From positions 74,001,688 through 74,065,687 of the forward strand of contig CM026403.1 of NCBI GenBank assembly GCA_014843695.1: a DNA stretch of 64,000 nt, in the 5' to 3' direction. Below the pieces are notes generated by a model that worked only from the letters and a program-made list of their open reading frames with translations, was not told where the DNA came from and ran no database searches. The position numbers and the translations under genes were made by a program. The DNA comes from Archivesica marissinica. Lineage: Eukaryota > Mollusca > Bivalvia > Venerida > Vesicomyidae. Positions within the stretch are counted from its first letter, which is position 1. Each line of letters opens with the position of its first letter. This document shows, piece after piece, positions 1 to 11,175 of this stretch.

Positions 1-40
1 CGACTGTGGACTGCTGTAGATCAATTATATCAGTACTGCT

Positions 41-2830
41 ATCCCAGGACATGTCCACGGTAACAACGTACTGCCATTCCATCTCAAGACATGTCCGCGA
101 TAACAACGTACTGCCATTCCATCCCAAGACATGTCCGCGGTAACAATGTACTGCCATCCCATCCCAGGGCATGTCCGCGGTAACAATGTACTGCCATTCC
201 ATCCCAGGACATGTCCGCGGTAACAACATACTGCCATCCCATCCCAGGGCATGTCCGCGGTAACAATGTACTGCCATCCCATCCCAGGGCATGTCCGCGG
301 TAACAACATACTGCCATCCCATCCCAGGGCATGTCCGCGGTAACAATGTACTGCCATTCCATCCCAGGTCATGTCCGCGGTAACAACGTACTGCCATCCC
401 ATCCCAGGGCATGTCCGCGATAACAACGTACTGCCATCCCATCCCAGGGCATGTCCGCGATAACAACGTACTGCCATCCCATCCCAGGGCATGTCCGCGA
501 TAACAATGTACTGCCATTCCATCCCAGGACATGTCCACGATAACAATGTACTGCCATTCCACCACAGCACATGTCCGCGGTAACAACGTACTGCCATTCC
601 ATCCCAGGACATGTCCGCGATAACAATGTACTGCCATCCCATCCCAGGGCATGTCCGCGGTAACAACATACTGCCATCCCATCCCAGGGCATGTCCGCGG
701 TAACAATGTACTGCCATTCCATCCCAGGTCATGTCCGCGGTAACAACGTACTGCCATCCCATCCCAGGGCATGTCTGCGATAACAACGTACTGCCATCCC
801 ATCCCAGGGCATGTCCGCGATAACAACGTACTGCCATCCCATCCCAGGGCATGTCCGCGATAACAATGTACTGCCATTCCATCCCAGGACATGTCCGCGA
901 TAACAATGTACTGCCATTCCACCACAGCACATGTCCGCGGTAACAACGTACTGCCATTCCATCCCAGGACATGTCCGTGGTAACAACGTACTGCCATTCC
1001 ACCACAGGACATGTCCGCGGTAACAACATACTGCCATTCCACCACAGGACATGTCCGCAGTAACAACGTACTGCCATTCCGCCACAGGACATGTCCGCGG
1101 TAACAACGTACTGCCATTCCACCACAGGACATGTCCGAGGTAACAATGTACTGCCATCCCATCCCAGGACATGTCCGCGATAACAACGTACTGCCATCCC
1201 ATCCCAGGACATGTCTGTGGTAACAACGTACTGCCATCCCATCCCAGGACATGTCCGTGGTAACAATGTACTGCCATCCCATCCCAGGACATGTCCGCGG
1301 TAACAACGTACTGCCATCCCATCCCAGGGCATGTCTGCGATAACAACGTACTGCCATCCCATCCCAGGGCATGTCCGCGATAACAACGTACTGCCATCCC
1401 ATCCCAGGGCATGTCCGCGATAACAATGTACTGCCATTCCATCCCAGGACATGTCCGCGATAACAATGTACTGCCATTCCACCACAGCACATGTCCGCGG
1501 TAACAACGTACTGCCATTCCATCCCAGGACATGTCCGTGGTAACAACGTACTGCCATTCCACCACAGGACATGTCCGCGGTAACAACATACTGCCATTCC
1601 ACCACAGGACATGTCCGCAGTAACAACGTACTGCCATTCCACCACAGGACATGTCCGCGGTAACAACGTACTGCCATTCCACCACAGGACATGTCCGAGG
1701 TAACAATGTACTGCCATCCCATCCCAGGACATGTCCGCGATAACAACGTACTGCCATCCCATCCCAGGACATGTCTGTGGTAACAACGTACTGCCATCCC
1801 ATCCCAGGACATGTCCGTGGTAACAATGTACTGCCATTCCATCCCAGGACATGTCCGCGATAACAATGTACTGCCATTCCACCACAGCACATGTCCGCGG
1901 TAACAACGTACTGCCATTCCATCCCAGGACATGTCCGTGGTAACAACGTACTGCCATTCCACCACAGGACATGTCCGCGGTAACAACATACTGCCATTCC
2001 ACCACAGGACATGTCCGCAGTAACAACGTACTGCCATTCCACCACAGGACATGTCCGCGGTAACAACGTACTGCCATTCCACCACAGGACATGTCCGAGG
2101 TAACAATGTACTGCCATCCCATCCCAGGACATGTCCGCGATAACAACGTACTGCCATCCCATCCCAGGACATGTCTGTGGTAACAACGTACTGCCATCCC
2201 ATCCCAGGACATGTCCGTGGTAACAATGTACTGCCATCCCATCCCAGGACATGTCCGCGGTAACAACGTACTGCCATCCCATCCCAGGGCATGTCTGCGA
2301 TAACAACGTACTGCCATCCCATCCCAGGGCATGTCCGCGATAACAACGTACTGCCATCCCATCCCAGGGCATGTCCGCGATAACAATGTACTGCCATTCC
2401 ATCCCAGGACATGTCCGCGATAACAATGTACTGCCATTCCACCACAGCACATGTCCGCGGTAACAACGTACTGCCATTCCATCCCAGGACATGTCCGTGG
2501 TAACAACGTACTGCCATTCCACCACAGGACATGTCCGCGGTAACAACATACTGCCATTCCACCACAGGACATGTCCGCAGTAACAACGTACTGCCATTCC
2601 ACCACAGGACATGTCCGCGGTAACAACGTACTGCCATTCCACCACAGGACATGTCCGAGGTAACAATGTACTGCCATCCCATCCCAGGACATGTCCGCGA
2701 TAACAACGTACTGCCATCCCATCCCAGGACATGTCTGTGGTAACAACGTACTGCCATCCCATCCCAGGACATGTCCGTGGTAACAATGTACTGCCATCCC
2801 ATCCCAGGACATGTCCGCGATAACAACGTA
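41..2830. repeat. 40-bp minisatellite, left block
   Basis: About 70 tandem copies of a 40-bp unit containing ACATGTCC, then TAACAACGTACTGCC, then one or two CCATCCCA-like blocks. Copies differ at a few fixed positions (ATCCC/ACCAC, CGCGG/CGCGA/CGTGG/CGAGG). Three units make 120 bp, so long open frames exist on the minus strand, but they are repeat translations and not genes. Matching variant patterns start at about 881, 1441, 1841 and 2401 (spacings 560, 400 and 560 bp), which shows a higher-order repeat of 14 units with a 10-unit shortened form. The block stops abruptly at the hAT element that begins at 2834. Confidence 0.95.
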
Positions 2831-2930
2831 GAGCAGGGCTTTCATTAGACCCGAGCTCCCGGGTTTTGACGCACGAAAATTGATAAAGACGCATATTTGA
2901 CTCTTGGTGAAAATGCCCTGAGAGTCATTT

Positions 2931-3174
2931 TGACCCGGGGCGTTGATCGGTCATGCGTCATCCAATATTTTCTCTCATCCGAGTAATTATCAAAATCTGT
3001 CTGTTTTCAAGGTCGAAGACCGTAACGGTAATCGTTCATATATAAAACGCAGTTATTGACCCGGGGCGTTGATCGGTCATGCGTCATCAAATATTTTCTC
3101 ATCGGAGTAATTATCAAAATCTGTCTGTCTACGAGGTCGAAGACCGTAATCTTTCATATATAAAACGCAGTTAT
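2931..3174. repeat. Tandem duplication (~125 bp x2) in hAT element 1 5' region
   Basis: Two imperfect copies start at about 2931 and 3058 with GACCCGGGGCGTTGATCGGT and continue through TAATTATCAAAATCTGTCTG to TATATAAAACGCAGTTATT. They lie upstream of the transposase gene, inside the transposon. They may be duplicated promoter or subterminal sequence; TATATAAAA resembles a TATA box, which is inference. Confidence 0.85.
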
Positions 3175-3608
3175 TTTCATCAAAAGTCTGCTGCATTTTG
3201 GTTTTGAACACGAGGGACTCGCATGCAAACTTTAGTATCAAAGGGAAATAAATCTTTAATAACGTTTCTCTAATACCTGTACGGCTCGGTATTTTTCCGG
3301 TAAAAATTAGTTTTTATCACCTTTAGCAAAGTTTTGCAAACAACCAATTACCGTTTGTGTTGTTTGCCATCATATGTGCTGCTAATCATGAGAACTGAGA
3401 AGTTTAAGTAGGTGTTGACATTATGTGTATTGTCAATGTACAATCGGCATAGATAAAACGGTGTTTTTGTAACAGTGTATTGTCAAGAATAAGTTGTCTG
3501 CTAATTGAGAAGCTTATAGTGGGCCACTGATATAGAAAATATACGCCGGAATCGTTTGATGATGTCGGTGAGTAAAAGTACTTTTGCTATTGTTTGTTAC
3601 ATATTTCT

Positions 3609-5264
3609 ATGGGGTATTCATTGTGTGCACCACCCAAGAATAACTTACCACTGCGCATCCACAATGAGCTAGTTAGTCTCCAGAAGGAGAATGGGTGCCA
3701 GCCTCTACAAGACAGTGTGAACATCTACACCAGCGCCGGTATTCACAATGATATGATAGATGCAATAAACTCTGAGCTGGTAGATGACATAAATAAAGAC
3801 ATCAACTACAGTGACTTTGTGGGTGTAATTGTAGATGAAACCACAGACATAACTATCCACAAGAAACTTAACATATACTTTAAGTGTTTTAAGTCCGGCA
3901 CATCTGAGCCCGTGGTGCACTTTGTGGACTGTGTTCCAGTGGTAAATGGAAAGGCTGAGACACTAGTACAGGAAATAGAGAATGTTTGTGTCAACATGGG
4001 ACTGGATCTTATGAAAGTTGTATCAATGGCTAGCGACGGTGCAAGTGTTATGACTGGCCGTAAAGGTGGTGTTGGTGCGCTTCTTCGGAAAAAAAACCCC
4101 AGGCTAGTGCTAATCCACTGTGTAGCACATCGACTGGCTCTGTGTGCTGGGCAGGCATGCAGGGATGTGGCAGCATTCAGTGAGTATCATGATAACGTCA
4201 AGCAGGTCTACAGATACTTCCACAATTCAGCTGTTAGGTACAACACACTACGTGCAATGGAGACTGTGTTAAATGATGAACATGGTGACACAAAACATGT
4301 GACCCTTAAGGAGCCAGCAGCCACTCGGTGGTTATCTCTTGAAAGTGCAGTGAAAGCCATATACCATAGTTACCCCGCCCTCTTGATGGCACTTGAAAAT
4401 GAGGCTGCAAACGGTGTAAGTGAGGCCAAAGGTATATTGAAGCGTGTCAAAAGTGTGTCATTCCTACTGAAAACAGCATTCTTGGTGGATATATTATTAC
4501 CTGTGAACAAACTGTGCAAAGTCTTTCAGAAGGATGAACTTGATATTGATATTGTCAGCATGAATGTTCTCGCTACGAAAGAAACACTTGAAGCTTACAA
4601 GATCAAAAGTGGAACAACACTTCAAGCGGTGTATAGTGAAGTCACTACTGGGAAATACAAGGGAGTGAAACTTAACGATACTCCTCAACTACGCATGGGA
4701 TTTCAAAACAGTGCTGATAAATACATTGATACTATCATTGACAACATCAACTCTCGGTTTGAGGAGTCATCCATGGACAAATTGGCTGTTGCCAACCGTG
4801 TGTTAAACCCAAAGCTGCTTCCCGTGTCCACTGTTGCCATCTGTGAATATGGTGAGGACAATTTAGAGTCCATCATTGACTGGCTTGGCCCAGTTGGTGA
4901 GGCTCCTGGCCTTGTAAATCCAGAACGCATGAGAGCGGACCACATTCAATTGAAAATGACCATCAAACACATGCGAGGAAAAACACTGAAAACTGTGTGC
5001 CAGGACTTAATTGAACATTATGATGACATATTGCCAGATTACTGTGTGTTAGCTAAGTACATGTTAACTGCACCTCTCACCAGTGTTGCCTGTGAGAGAG
5101 GGTTTTCAACCCAGAATAGACTCAAAACGAAAGCAAGATCAGGCATGTCCCATGACAAGGTAGCAAAACTTATCAGAATCATAGAGGAAGGGCCAACAGT
5201 AACAGATTTCCCGGCTGGAAAGGTTGCCCGCAGATTTGACAAAATGTGCAAGCGTAGGAAATGA
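3609..5264 (+). CDS. hAT-family transposase (ZNF862-like), N-terminally short
   Basis: An intact reading frame of 551 residues from the ATG at 3609; the same frame is open from 3594. Landmarks of a hAT transposase are present: VDETTD (first catalytic Asp at about residue 76), SDGASVMTGR (second Asp at about 143), the HCVAHRLAL motif at about 170-178, and a C-terminal dimerisation region with TSVACERGFSTQNR (Glu at about 496). These match proteins annotated as zinc finger protein 862-like. Compared with the second transposase in this window, the N-terminal zinc finger is missing: the homology begins just after it. An upstream exon could exist but I see none with a Cys pair. It may be an active, decaying or DNA-binding-deficient copy; the open frame argues for recent activity. 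Confidence 0.9.
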   Translation: MGYSLCAPPKNNLPLRIHNELVSLQKENGCQPLQDSVNIYTSAGIHNDMIDAINSELVDDINKDINYSDFVGVIVDETTDITIHKKLNIYFKCFKSGTSEPVVHFVDCVPVVNGKAETLVQEIENVCVNMGLDLMKVVSMASDGASVMTGRKGGVGALLRKKNPRLVLIHCVAHRLALCAGQACRDVAAFSEYHDNVKQVYRYFHNSAVRYNTLRAMETVLNDEHGDTKHVTLKEPAATRWLSLESAVKAIYHSYPALLMALENEAANGVSEAKGILKRVKSVSFLLKTAFLVDILLPVNKLCKVFQKDELDIDIVSMNVLATKETLEAYKIKSGTTLQAVYSEVTTGKYKGVKLNDTPQLRMGFQNSADKYIDTIIDNINSRFEESSMDKLAVANRVLNPKLLPVSTVAICEYGEDNLESIIDWLGPVGEAPGLVNPERMRADHIQLKMTIKHMRGKTLKTVCQDLIEHYDDILPDYCVLAKYMLTAPLTSVACERGFSTQNRLKTKARSGMSHDKVAKLIRIIEEGPTVTDFPAGKVARRFDKMCKRRK

Positions 5265-5319
5265 AACAGTAACTTCAAACGTGCTCAGTAAAGTGATTGA
5301 ATTAATGATTTGTGTCTTG

Positions 5320-5325
5320 AATAAA
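5320..5325 (+). terminator. Poly(A) signal of hAT element 1 gene
   Basis: AATAAA lies 55 bases after the transposase stop codon and inside the transposon, so it probably ends the transposase mRNA. Confidence 0.6.
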
Positions 5326-5510
5326 GTTTACAAAACTGTTTTTCATAAAAATAAAATACATATTTATTATAAACCTGTGTTCGTTTTGGTTAAAGTACAG
5401 TCATGTATTAGTAGAGAAAGGTCTGGCTTGGTCAGCTCACACATTGGTCTAGAGTGCATTGTATGATCGAGAAAAAAAAATACATATACGTAAAGTACCA
5501 ACATGCATAT

Positions 5511-5600
5511 ATTTGACTCTTGAAAATTCCAGCTTGACTCTTGAAAATTCCTGTTTGACTCTTGAGATTTTGACCTCAAGGGTCATTGACTCTTGAGTTT
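5511..5600. repeat. Subterminal repeats of hAT element 1
   Basis: Four copies of TTGACTCTTGA stand at about 5513, 5533, 5553 and 5586, mostly 20 bp apart. A fifth variant (TTTGACTCTTGG) lies near the left end at about 2895. Clustered subterminal motifs in hAT elements are known transposase-binding sites, so that role is likely here. Confidence 0.7.
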
Positions 5601-5628
5601 CAAAGTCTAGTGAACGGCCCTGGTAGAG

Positions 5629-6341
5629 CCATCCCGCGACATGTCAGGGGTTAACAATGTACAGCCATCCCACGACATGTCAGGGGTTAACAACGTACAG
5701 CCATCCCACAACATGTCAGGGGTTAACAACGTACAGCCATCCCACAACATGTCAGGGGTTAACAACGTACAGCCATCCCACAACATGTCAGGGGTTAACA
5801 ACGTACAGCCATCCCACAACATGTCAGGGGTTAACAACGTACAGCCATCCCACAACATGTCAGGGGTTAACAACGTACAGCCATCCCACAACATGTCAGG
5901 GGTTAACAACGTACAGCCATCCCACAACATGTCAGGGGTTAACAACGTACAGCCATCCCACAACATGTCAGGGGTTAACAACGTACAGCCATCCCACAAC
6001 ATGTCAGGGGTTAACAACGTACAGCCATCCCACAACATGTCAGGGGTTAACAACGTACAGCCATCCCAAACATGTCAGGGGTTAACAACGTACAGCCATC
6101 ACACGACATGTCAGGGGTAACAACGTACAGCCATCCCACGACATGTCAGGGGTTAACAACGTACAGCCATCCCACAACATGTCAGGGGTAACAACGTACA
6201 GCCATCCCACGACATGTCGGTTAACAACGTACAGCCATCCCACAACATGTCTGGGGTAACAACGTACAGCCATCCCACGACATGTCAGGGGTAACAACGT
6301 ACAGCCATCCCACAACATGTCAGGGGTAACAACTAGTCTTG
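5629..6341. repeat. 36-bp minisatellite, right block
   Basis: About 20 copies of a 36-bp unit (35 and shorter toward the right) with ACATGTCAGGGGTTAACAAC then GTACAGCCATCCCAC. Twelve adjacent units are nearly identical. The unit is clearly related to the 40-bp unit left of the transposon (shared ACATGTC, TAACAACGTAC, GCCATCCCA), so both blocks derive from one array. Open frames in it (repeating MSGVNNVQPSHN) are not genes. It lies in YAP intron 2, about 110 bp beyond the exon 2 donor. Confidence 0.95.
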
Positions 6342-6372
6342 GAAGAATGGTCACCATTGGCAACAAAATTCA

Positions 6373-6990
<618 letters not shown>

Positions 6991-7002
6991 CTACAGTATG
7001 AA

Positions 7003-7475
7003 ATGTAGGTCACACAATGAAATGATTTGTGAAGTCACTATGTAGGTCAAACAGTGAATTGATTTGTGAAATGTAGGGCACACAAATTAATTCAGGGATC
7101 ATTCAAAATTTTGTCTAGTAAGATACACTGGCCCATTATAAAGCACTCCTATTCAAATAAAAGAACACCATTTAAGGAAGCGATCACGCGCTTTCTCACT
7201 TCTCCCAAAAATTCTGACCTAGAATGAACCCCGACAATGAAATGATTTGTGAAGTGACTATGTAGGTCAAGCAATGAAATGATTTGTGAAGTGACTATGT
7301 AGGTCAAGCAATGAAATGATTTGTGAAGTGACTATGTAGGTCAAACAATGAAATGATTTGTGAAGTGACTATGTAGGTCAAGCAATGAACTGATTTGTGA
7401 AGTCACTATGTAGGTCAAGCAATGAAATGATTTGTGAAGTCACTATGTAGGTCACACAATGAAATGAATTGTGAA
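7003..7475. repeat. 37-bp minisatellite in YAP intron 1
   Basis: About eight copies of a 37-bp unit with ACTATGTAGGTCAAGCAATG and AAATGATTTGTGAAG. The array is interrupted by a short MITE at 7095-7232. Confidence 0.9.
7095..7232 (-). mobile_element. MITE family A, internally deleted copy
   Basis: It begins CAGGGATCATTC and ends with CTAGAATGAACCCC, the inverted form of the family A end CAGGGTTCATTCTAGG. Internal strings TTCTCCCAAAAATTCTGACC and TGGCCCATTATAAAGCACTC match full-length copies at 8741 and 29287, but the middle is deleted. It sits inside the 37-bp minisatellite. Confidence 0.8.
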
Positions 7476-8180
7476 CTACAGTATGGGTGCTATTTGCATG
7501 TAGAATATATTCAAGACGTGATATATACCAACAGTCTCCCTAATATACATTTATTACACGCACTATAAATTGATAATACCTATCTATACATGTACATCAC
7601 AAACCGCAAGTTAAATAAAGCGTCTATATTGTACCAGGGCTATGCACCATTTATGTACATTTTATTTCTCCTATTATATGCACCATAATATCACAAACCA
7701 CACTTTGAAGGTCTAACTTTTACGAGGACTTTCGAAATATACGGTACACTTATTTGAACAAGTAGTATCACATTCTGTATTTAGGATAGATTATACTAGG
7801 GGTCATATTTGTATTCGATCAAAGAGATAGGAAGCACTTGAACATAAATCTCCCATTCATGAAAAGAACTGGTGATAAACACGCACAATAATTGCTATGC
7901 ACCCACGTATAATGCACTGTCACAGTATAGTGTGTATCAATGAATGAACACAACAAAGATAACATAATCCATAATATCCGCAATCATCCATACATACAAG
8001 GCCACTCCTTTAGTTTAATATGTGTATCTTCATGGTTTTATTACCGAATTTACAGCCGGAATTCGGTTATAGTCGGGGGGGGGGGTTCCAATTGTAAATT
8101 TAAAAAAAAATTTTTTTAAATGACATTGGACAAAAACTGCCAGCAACGTTTTTCAATAGATGATGATTGTTGCATTTAAT
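7476..8180. other. Intron sequence without recognisable features
   Basis: AT-rich sequence with no coding signal that I can support. It includes a G run at about 8075-8086 and A/T homopolymers near 8100-8120. Confidence 0.5.
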
Positions 8181-8189
8181 GTTATATTG

Positions 8190-8368
8190 TTATATTTCGG
8201 GTTTTACGCCTGCATCAGCACCATTTCGGGCTATATCGCCGACGGGCAGTTTACCTAACAACACCTTTCCTGGGCATGCTCCAGCGGTTAACCAGTACTT
8301 GGGTACACCAACCTCCGTAAGAAACTGCCAACTTTTTCATATAAATGAGACACGGTCTGAGCGTTGTT
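8190..8368 (-). mobile_element. SINE family S1, partial copy
   Basis: Contains GGGTTTTACGCCTGCATCAG, GGGCTATATCGCC, GGCAGTTTACCTAACAACAC, GGTTAACCAGTACTTGG and AAGAAACTGCCAACTTTTTC. The same string series recurs at 11990, 27750, 29945, 62980 and, inverted, 32580. Full copies end in a tRNA-like head, which is missing here. Confidence 0.8.
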
Positions 8369-8440
8369 GCATTTAAAACTGACTTCTAAAGTTGATAGTT
8401 TCCCCAGAAACACTGCGAAATTCCCGATTCCATGGGTAAC

Positions 8441-8725
8441 CAGGCGCGTAGCTAGGCTTACGCATGTACGCACATGCGCATGATTTATTTCAACAGTTCC
8501 TAGAAATGAAATTAAATACGAAAAATGCAATAAAAACTGGATTGTAAGGGGGTAAGAGGGGCACTGTCTTTCACTGGTCATTCACTCGTAAGAAAGCAGA
8601 CATGAACGAAATGCCAACAGATATTGATTGTAGCTGATGTTCATAGTAGGCAAAAGTCACCTGAGACCGTATAGCGGACCCCTAGAATGGTGCGTAATCC
8701 ATATTTAGGCCTAGCTACGCGCCTG
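8441..8725. mobile_element. MITE family B, full copy with target duplication
   Basis: A 285-bp element with near-perfect inverted ends CAGGCGCGTAGCTAGGC. GTAAC flanks both sides (8436-8440 and 8726-8730). It has no coding capacity and looks like a non-autonomous hAT-type element. Confidence 0.88.
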
Positions 8726-8740
8726 GTAACGGCCATGCTG

Positions 8741-9013
8741 CAGGGTTCATTCGAGGTGATAATGTTTGGGAGAAGTGAGATAGCACGAGTGTGGCCTTAA
8801 ATTGTGTTCTTTACCAAATGTCACAAAATATGGTTAAAAGACTCAATAAAATTAAATACATCATTTGAATAGGAGTGCTTTATAATGGGCCAGTGTATCT
8901 TAATGGACAGAATATTGGTTGAAAATTGTAAAAAGAACATTTTAGGGAGAAGTGGAAACTCCCAGGGGTCAGGGTCCCTATTTTACTCAAGTCGCCCTCT
9001 AGAATGAGCCCTG
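8741..9013 (+). mobile_element. MITE family A, full-length copy
   Basis: A 273-bp element starting CAGGGTTCATTCGAGG and ending CCCTCTAGAATGAGCCCTG, so it has inverted ends. Diagnostic inner strings are TTTGGGAGAAGTGAGA, GGAGTGCTTTATAATGGGCC and TTTTAGGGAGAAGTGG. It is non-coding. It lies 15 bp from a family B copy. Confidence 0.88.
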
Positions 9014-9329
9014 GGGCCATGTTGCCAAAATGGCAGGAAAATACACCGAACTTCTACGAGATTAAATGAGCAGATCACTGGGACATAAAATTATTAATAT
9101 CTGCATTATTTATACAACATTTGCAAACGGACACATTAATTTGTATTTTGGAAAGTTTATGCACTGCAACACAAAATAAACCTCTACAATACTGTACTTT
9201 CCATAGGTCGTTCCAAGCAATAGTTTCATGTATAAATTATGGGGGGGGGAAACGGGTTGCATACATCGATTTAAAGCTATCATGTGCGATCAACACATAT
9301 ATGTACATGTATTAACCCTTTCCTTCATA

Positions 9330-9578
9330 GAGATTTAGGTTAATATACTATTATATCTCCATACAAACGACAGCCATTTAGCTATCATGCAGTGGATAAG
9401 TAGTCACCATATCTATCCCACCTCCATTGATATTACTGGGACAGTGGGACTACATGAGATTTAGATTAATATACTATTATATCTCCATACAAACGACAGC
9501 CATTTAGCTATCATGCAGTGGATAAGTAGTCACCATATCTATCCCACCTCCATAGATATTACTGCAACTACATGAGAT
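9330..9578. repeat. Tandem duplication, 126-bp period
   Basis: Two nearly identical copies start at 9330 and 9456 and include CATACAAACGACAGCCATTT and GTGGATAAGTAGTCACCATA. No coding content is seen. Confidence 0.88.
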
Positions 9579-9589
9579 TCTGGCCTTTA

Positions 9590-9760
9590 TTATGAACATT
9601 GGTTTGGCTACTACATTGTCAATGTATGTCGTATTGGTAATGGCGTCAAGAGGTGCTTCTATGAGCGAAAGGGTTTATGAACATTGGTTTGGCTACTACA
9701 TTGTTAATGTATGTCGTATTGGTAATGGCGTCAAGAGGTGCTTCTATTAGGGGAAAGGTA
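9590..9760. repeat. Tandem duplication, 85-bp period
   Basis: Two copies start at 9590 and 9675 with TTATGAACATTGGTTTGGCT and end with GTCAAGAGGTGCTTCTAT. The second copy follows directly on the first. Confidence 0.88.
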
Positions 9761-9984
9761 TACTGTTGACGGTTTTTGAGTAATTTTGAGTAATCTTGGC
9801 CAAAATTCAAGGTCACACACTATTGGTGATGGGTACTTACTGTGGGTGAAGAGAATTAGTATTGGGATGTGTCTGCAAAATTCCATAGAAATAACTTGTT
9901 TTTGAGAATTGATAATGATGAGGTTTTTTTATACATGTACATACAATTCAAATCATTCTTAAAATCAGACTAGTTTCGACTAAA

Positions 9985-10735
9985 ATGCATGTTCAATATC
10001 AGTGTTGGGGGTGGCAGGGCATGTTCAATATCAGTGTTGGGGGTGGCAGGGCATGTTCAATATCAGTGTTGGGGGTGGCAGGGCATGTTCAATATCAGTG
10101 TTGGGGTGGCAGGGCATGTTCAATATCAGTGTGGGGTGGCAGGGCTGTTCAATATAGTGTTGGGGGTGGAGGGATGTTCATTCACTGTGGGGGTGGCAGG
10201 GCATGTTCAATATCACTGTTGGGGGTGGCAGGGCATGTTCATATCACTGTTGGGGGTGGCAGGGCATGTTCAATATCACTGTTGGGGGTGGCAGGGCATG
10301 TTCAATATCACTGTTGGGGGTGGCAGGGCATGTTCAATATCACTGTTGGGGGTGGCAGGGCATGTTCAATATCACTGTGGGGTGGCAGGGCATGTTCAAT
10401 ATCACTGTTGGGGTGGCAGGGCATGTTCAATATCACTGTTGGGGTGGCAGGGCATGTTCAATATCACTGTTGGGGGTGGCAGGGCATGTTCAATATCACT
10501 GTTGGGGGTGGCAGGGCATGTTCAATATCACTGTTGGGGGTGGCAGGGCATGTTCAATATCACTGTTGGGGGTGGCAGGGCATGTTCAATATCACTGTTG
10601 GGGGTGGCAGGGCATGTTCAATATCACTGTTGGGGGTGGCAGGGCATGTTCAATATCACTGTTGGGGGTGGCAGGGCATGTTCAATATCACTGTTGGGGG
10701 TGGCAGGGCATGTTCAATATCACTGTTGGGGGTGG
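9985..10735. repeat. 32-bp G-rich minisatellite
   Basis: About 23 copies of a 32-bp unit made of TGTTGGGGGTGGCAGGGCAT and GTTCAATATCA. The first few copies have CAGTG where later ones have CACTG. All three plus-strand frames stay open, which is a property of the repeat and not evidence of coding. The G runs on one strand could allow G-quadruplex formation (inference). Confidence 0.93.
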
Positions 10736-10906
10736 CAGGGTTCCCTATGTCTGAGCCACTTCTGTCACCAATTGAAAAATACTGGAGCCAAATAAGAGCC
10801 ATATAGTTGTTCACAGATAACTATTTGAAGACATGTACTCCAGTTCACACAATTTAGCGTCAGTATTTGTATTTTGTCGCAATTGGCAGCCGACAAACGG
10901 AACTCT
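10736..10906. mobile_element. MITE family C, at the junction of two minisatellites
   Basis: Starts CAGGGTTCCCTATGTC and ends with the inverse of CAGAGTTCCGTTTGTC (13 of 16 matching). The inner strings TGTCACCAATTGAAAAA, GGAGCCAA and ATTTAGCG match, some of them inverted, the copy at 59,791. GGGTGG lies just left and, one base displaced, just right. It sits between the 32-bp and 21-bp arrays. Confidence 0.75.
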
Positions 10907-11107
10907 GCGGGTGGGGACTTACTGTTTGTGGGTGGGGACTTACTGTTTGTGGGTGCTGTTTGTGGGTGGGGACTTACTGTTTGTGGGTGGGGACTTACTG
11001 TTTGTGGGTGGGGGACTTACTGTTTGTGGGTGGGGACTTACTGTTTGTGGGTGGGGACTTACTGTTTGTGGGTGGGGACTTACTGTTTGTGGGTGGAGAC
11101 TTACTGT
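10907..11107. repeat. 21-bp minisatellite
   Basis: About nine copies of a 21-bp unit built on GGGTGGGGACTTACTGTTTG. The unit length is a multiple of three, so every frame is open; no gene is implied. Confidence 0.93.
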
Positions 11108-11175
11108 GAGCACAGAGCAATGGTTTTGATGCGTACATAAAACTTCTTGTATTCATGCAAATGCCGACAAACAAT

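Larger units (their letters stand above)
2834..5622 (+). mobile_element. hAT transposon, element 1, inserted in a minisatellite
   Basis: A 2.8-kb DNA transposon. The left end reads CAGGGCTTTCATTAGAC and the right end, on the other strand, CAGGGCCGTTCACTAGAC, so the inverted ends share CAGGGC and a TTCAYTAGAC-like block. The hexamer GTAGAG occurs immediately outside both ends (2828-2833 and 5623-5628). Removing the element and one GTAGAG restores an uninterrupted repeat unit reading AACAACGTAGAGCCATCCC. The single gene inside encodes a hAT transposase. hAT target duplications are usually 8 bp; the 6 bp seen here suggests one of the lineages with shorter duplications. Confidence 0.92.

Noticed and set aside
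25..2894. Minus-strand open frames of up to 933 residues
   Set aside because: They are translations of the 40-bp minisatellite; three units equal 40 codons, so several frames stay open. No gene signals and no non-repeat part.
5607..6120. Open frames repeating MSGVNNVQPSHN and its antisense
   Set aside because: The 36-bp unit is a multiple of three, so frames on both strands remain open; it lies in YAP intron 2.
8190..8376. Short frames beginning GFTPASAPF (also at 27.7, 29.9 and 63.0 kb)
   Set aside because: The same frame recurs in every S1 SINE copy; it is non-coding SINE sequence.
9985..11140. Open frames over the 32-bp and 21-bp arrays
   Set aside because: All frames of one strand are open simultaneously, as expected for stop-free repeats.
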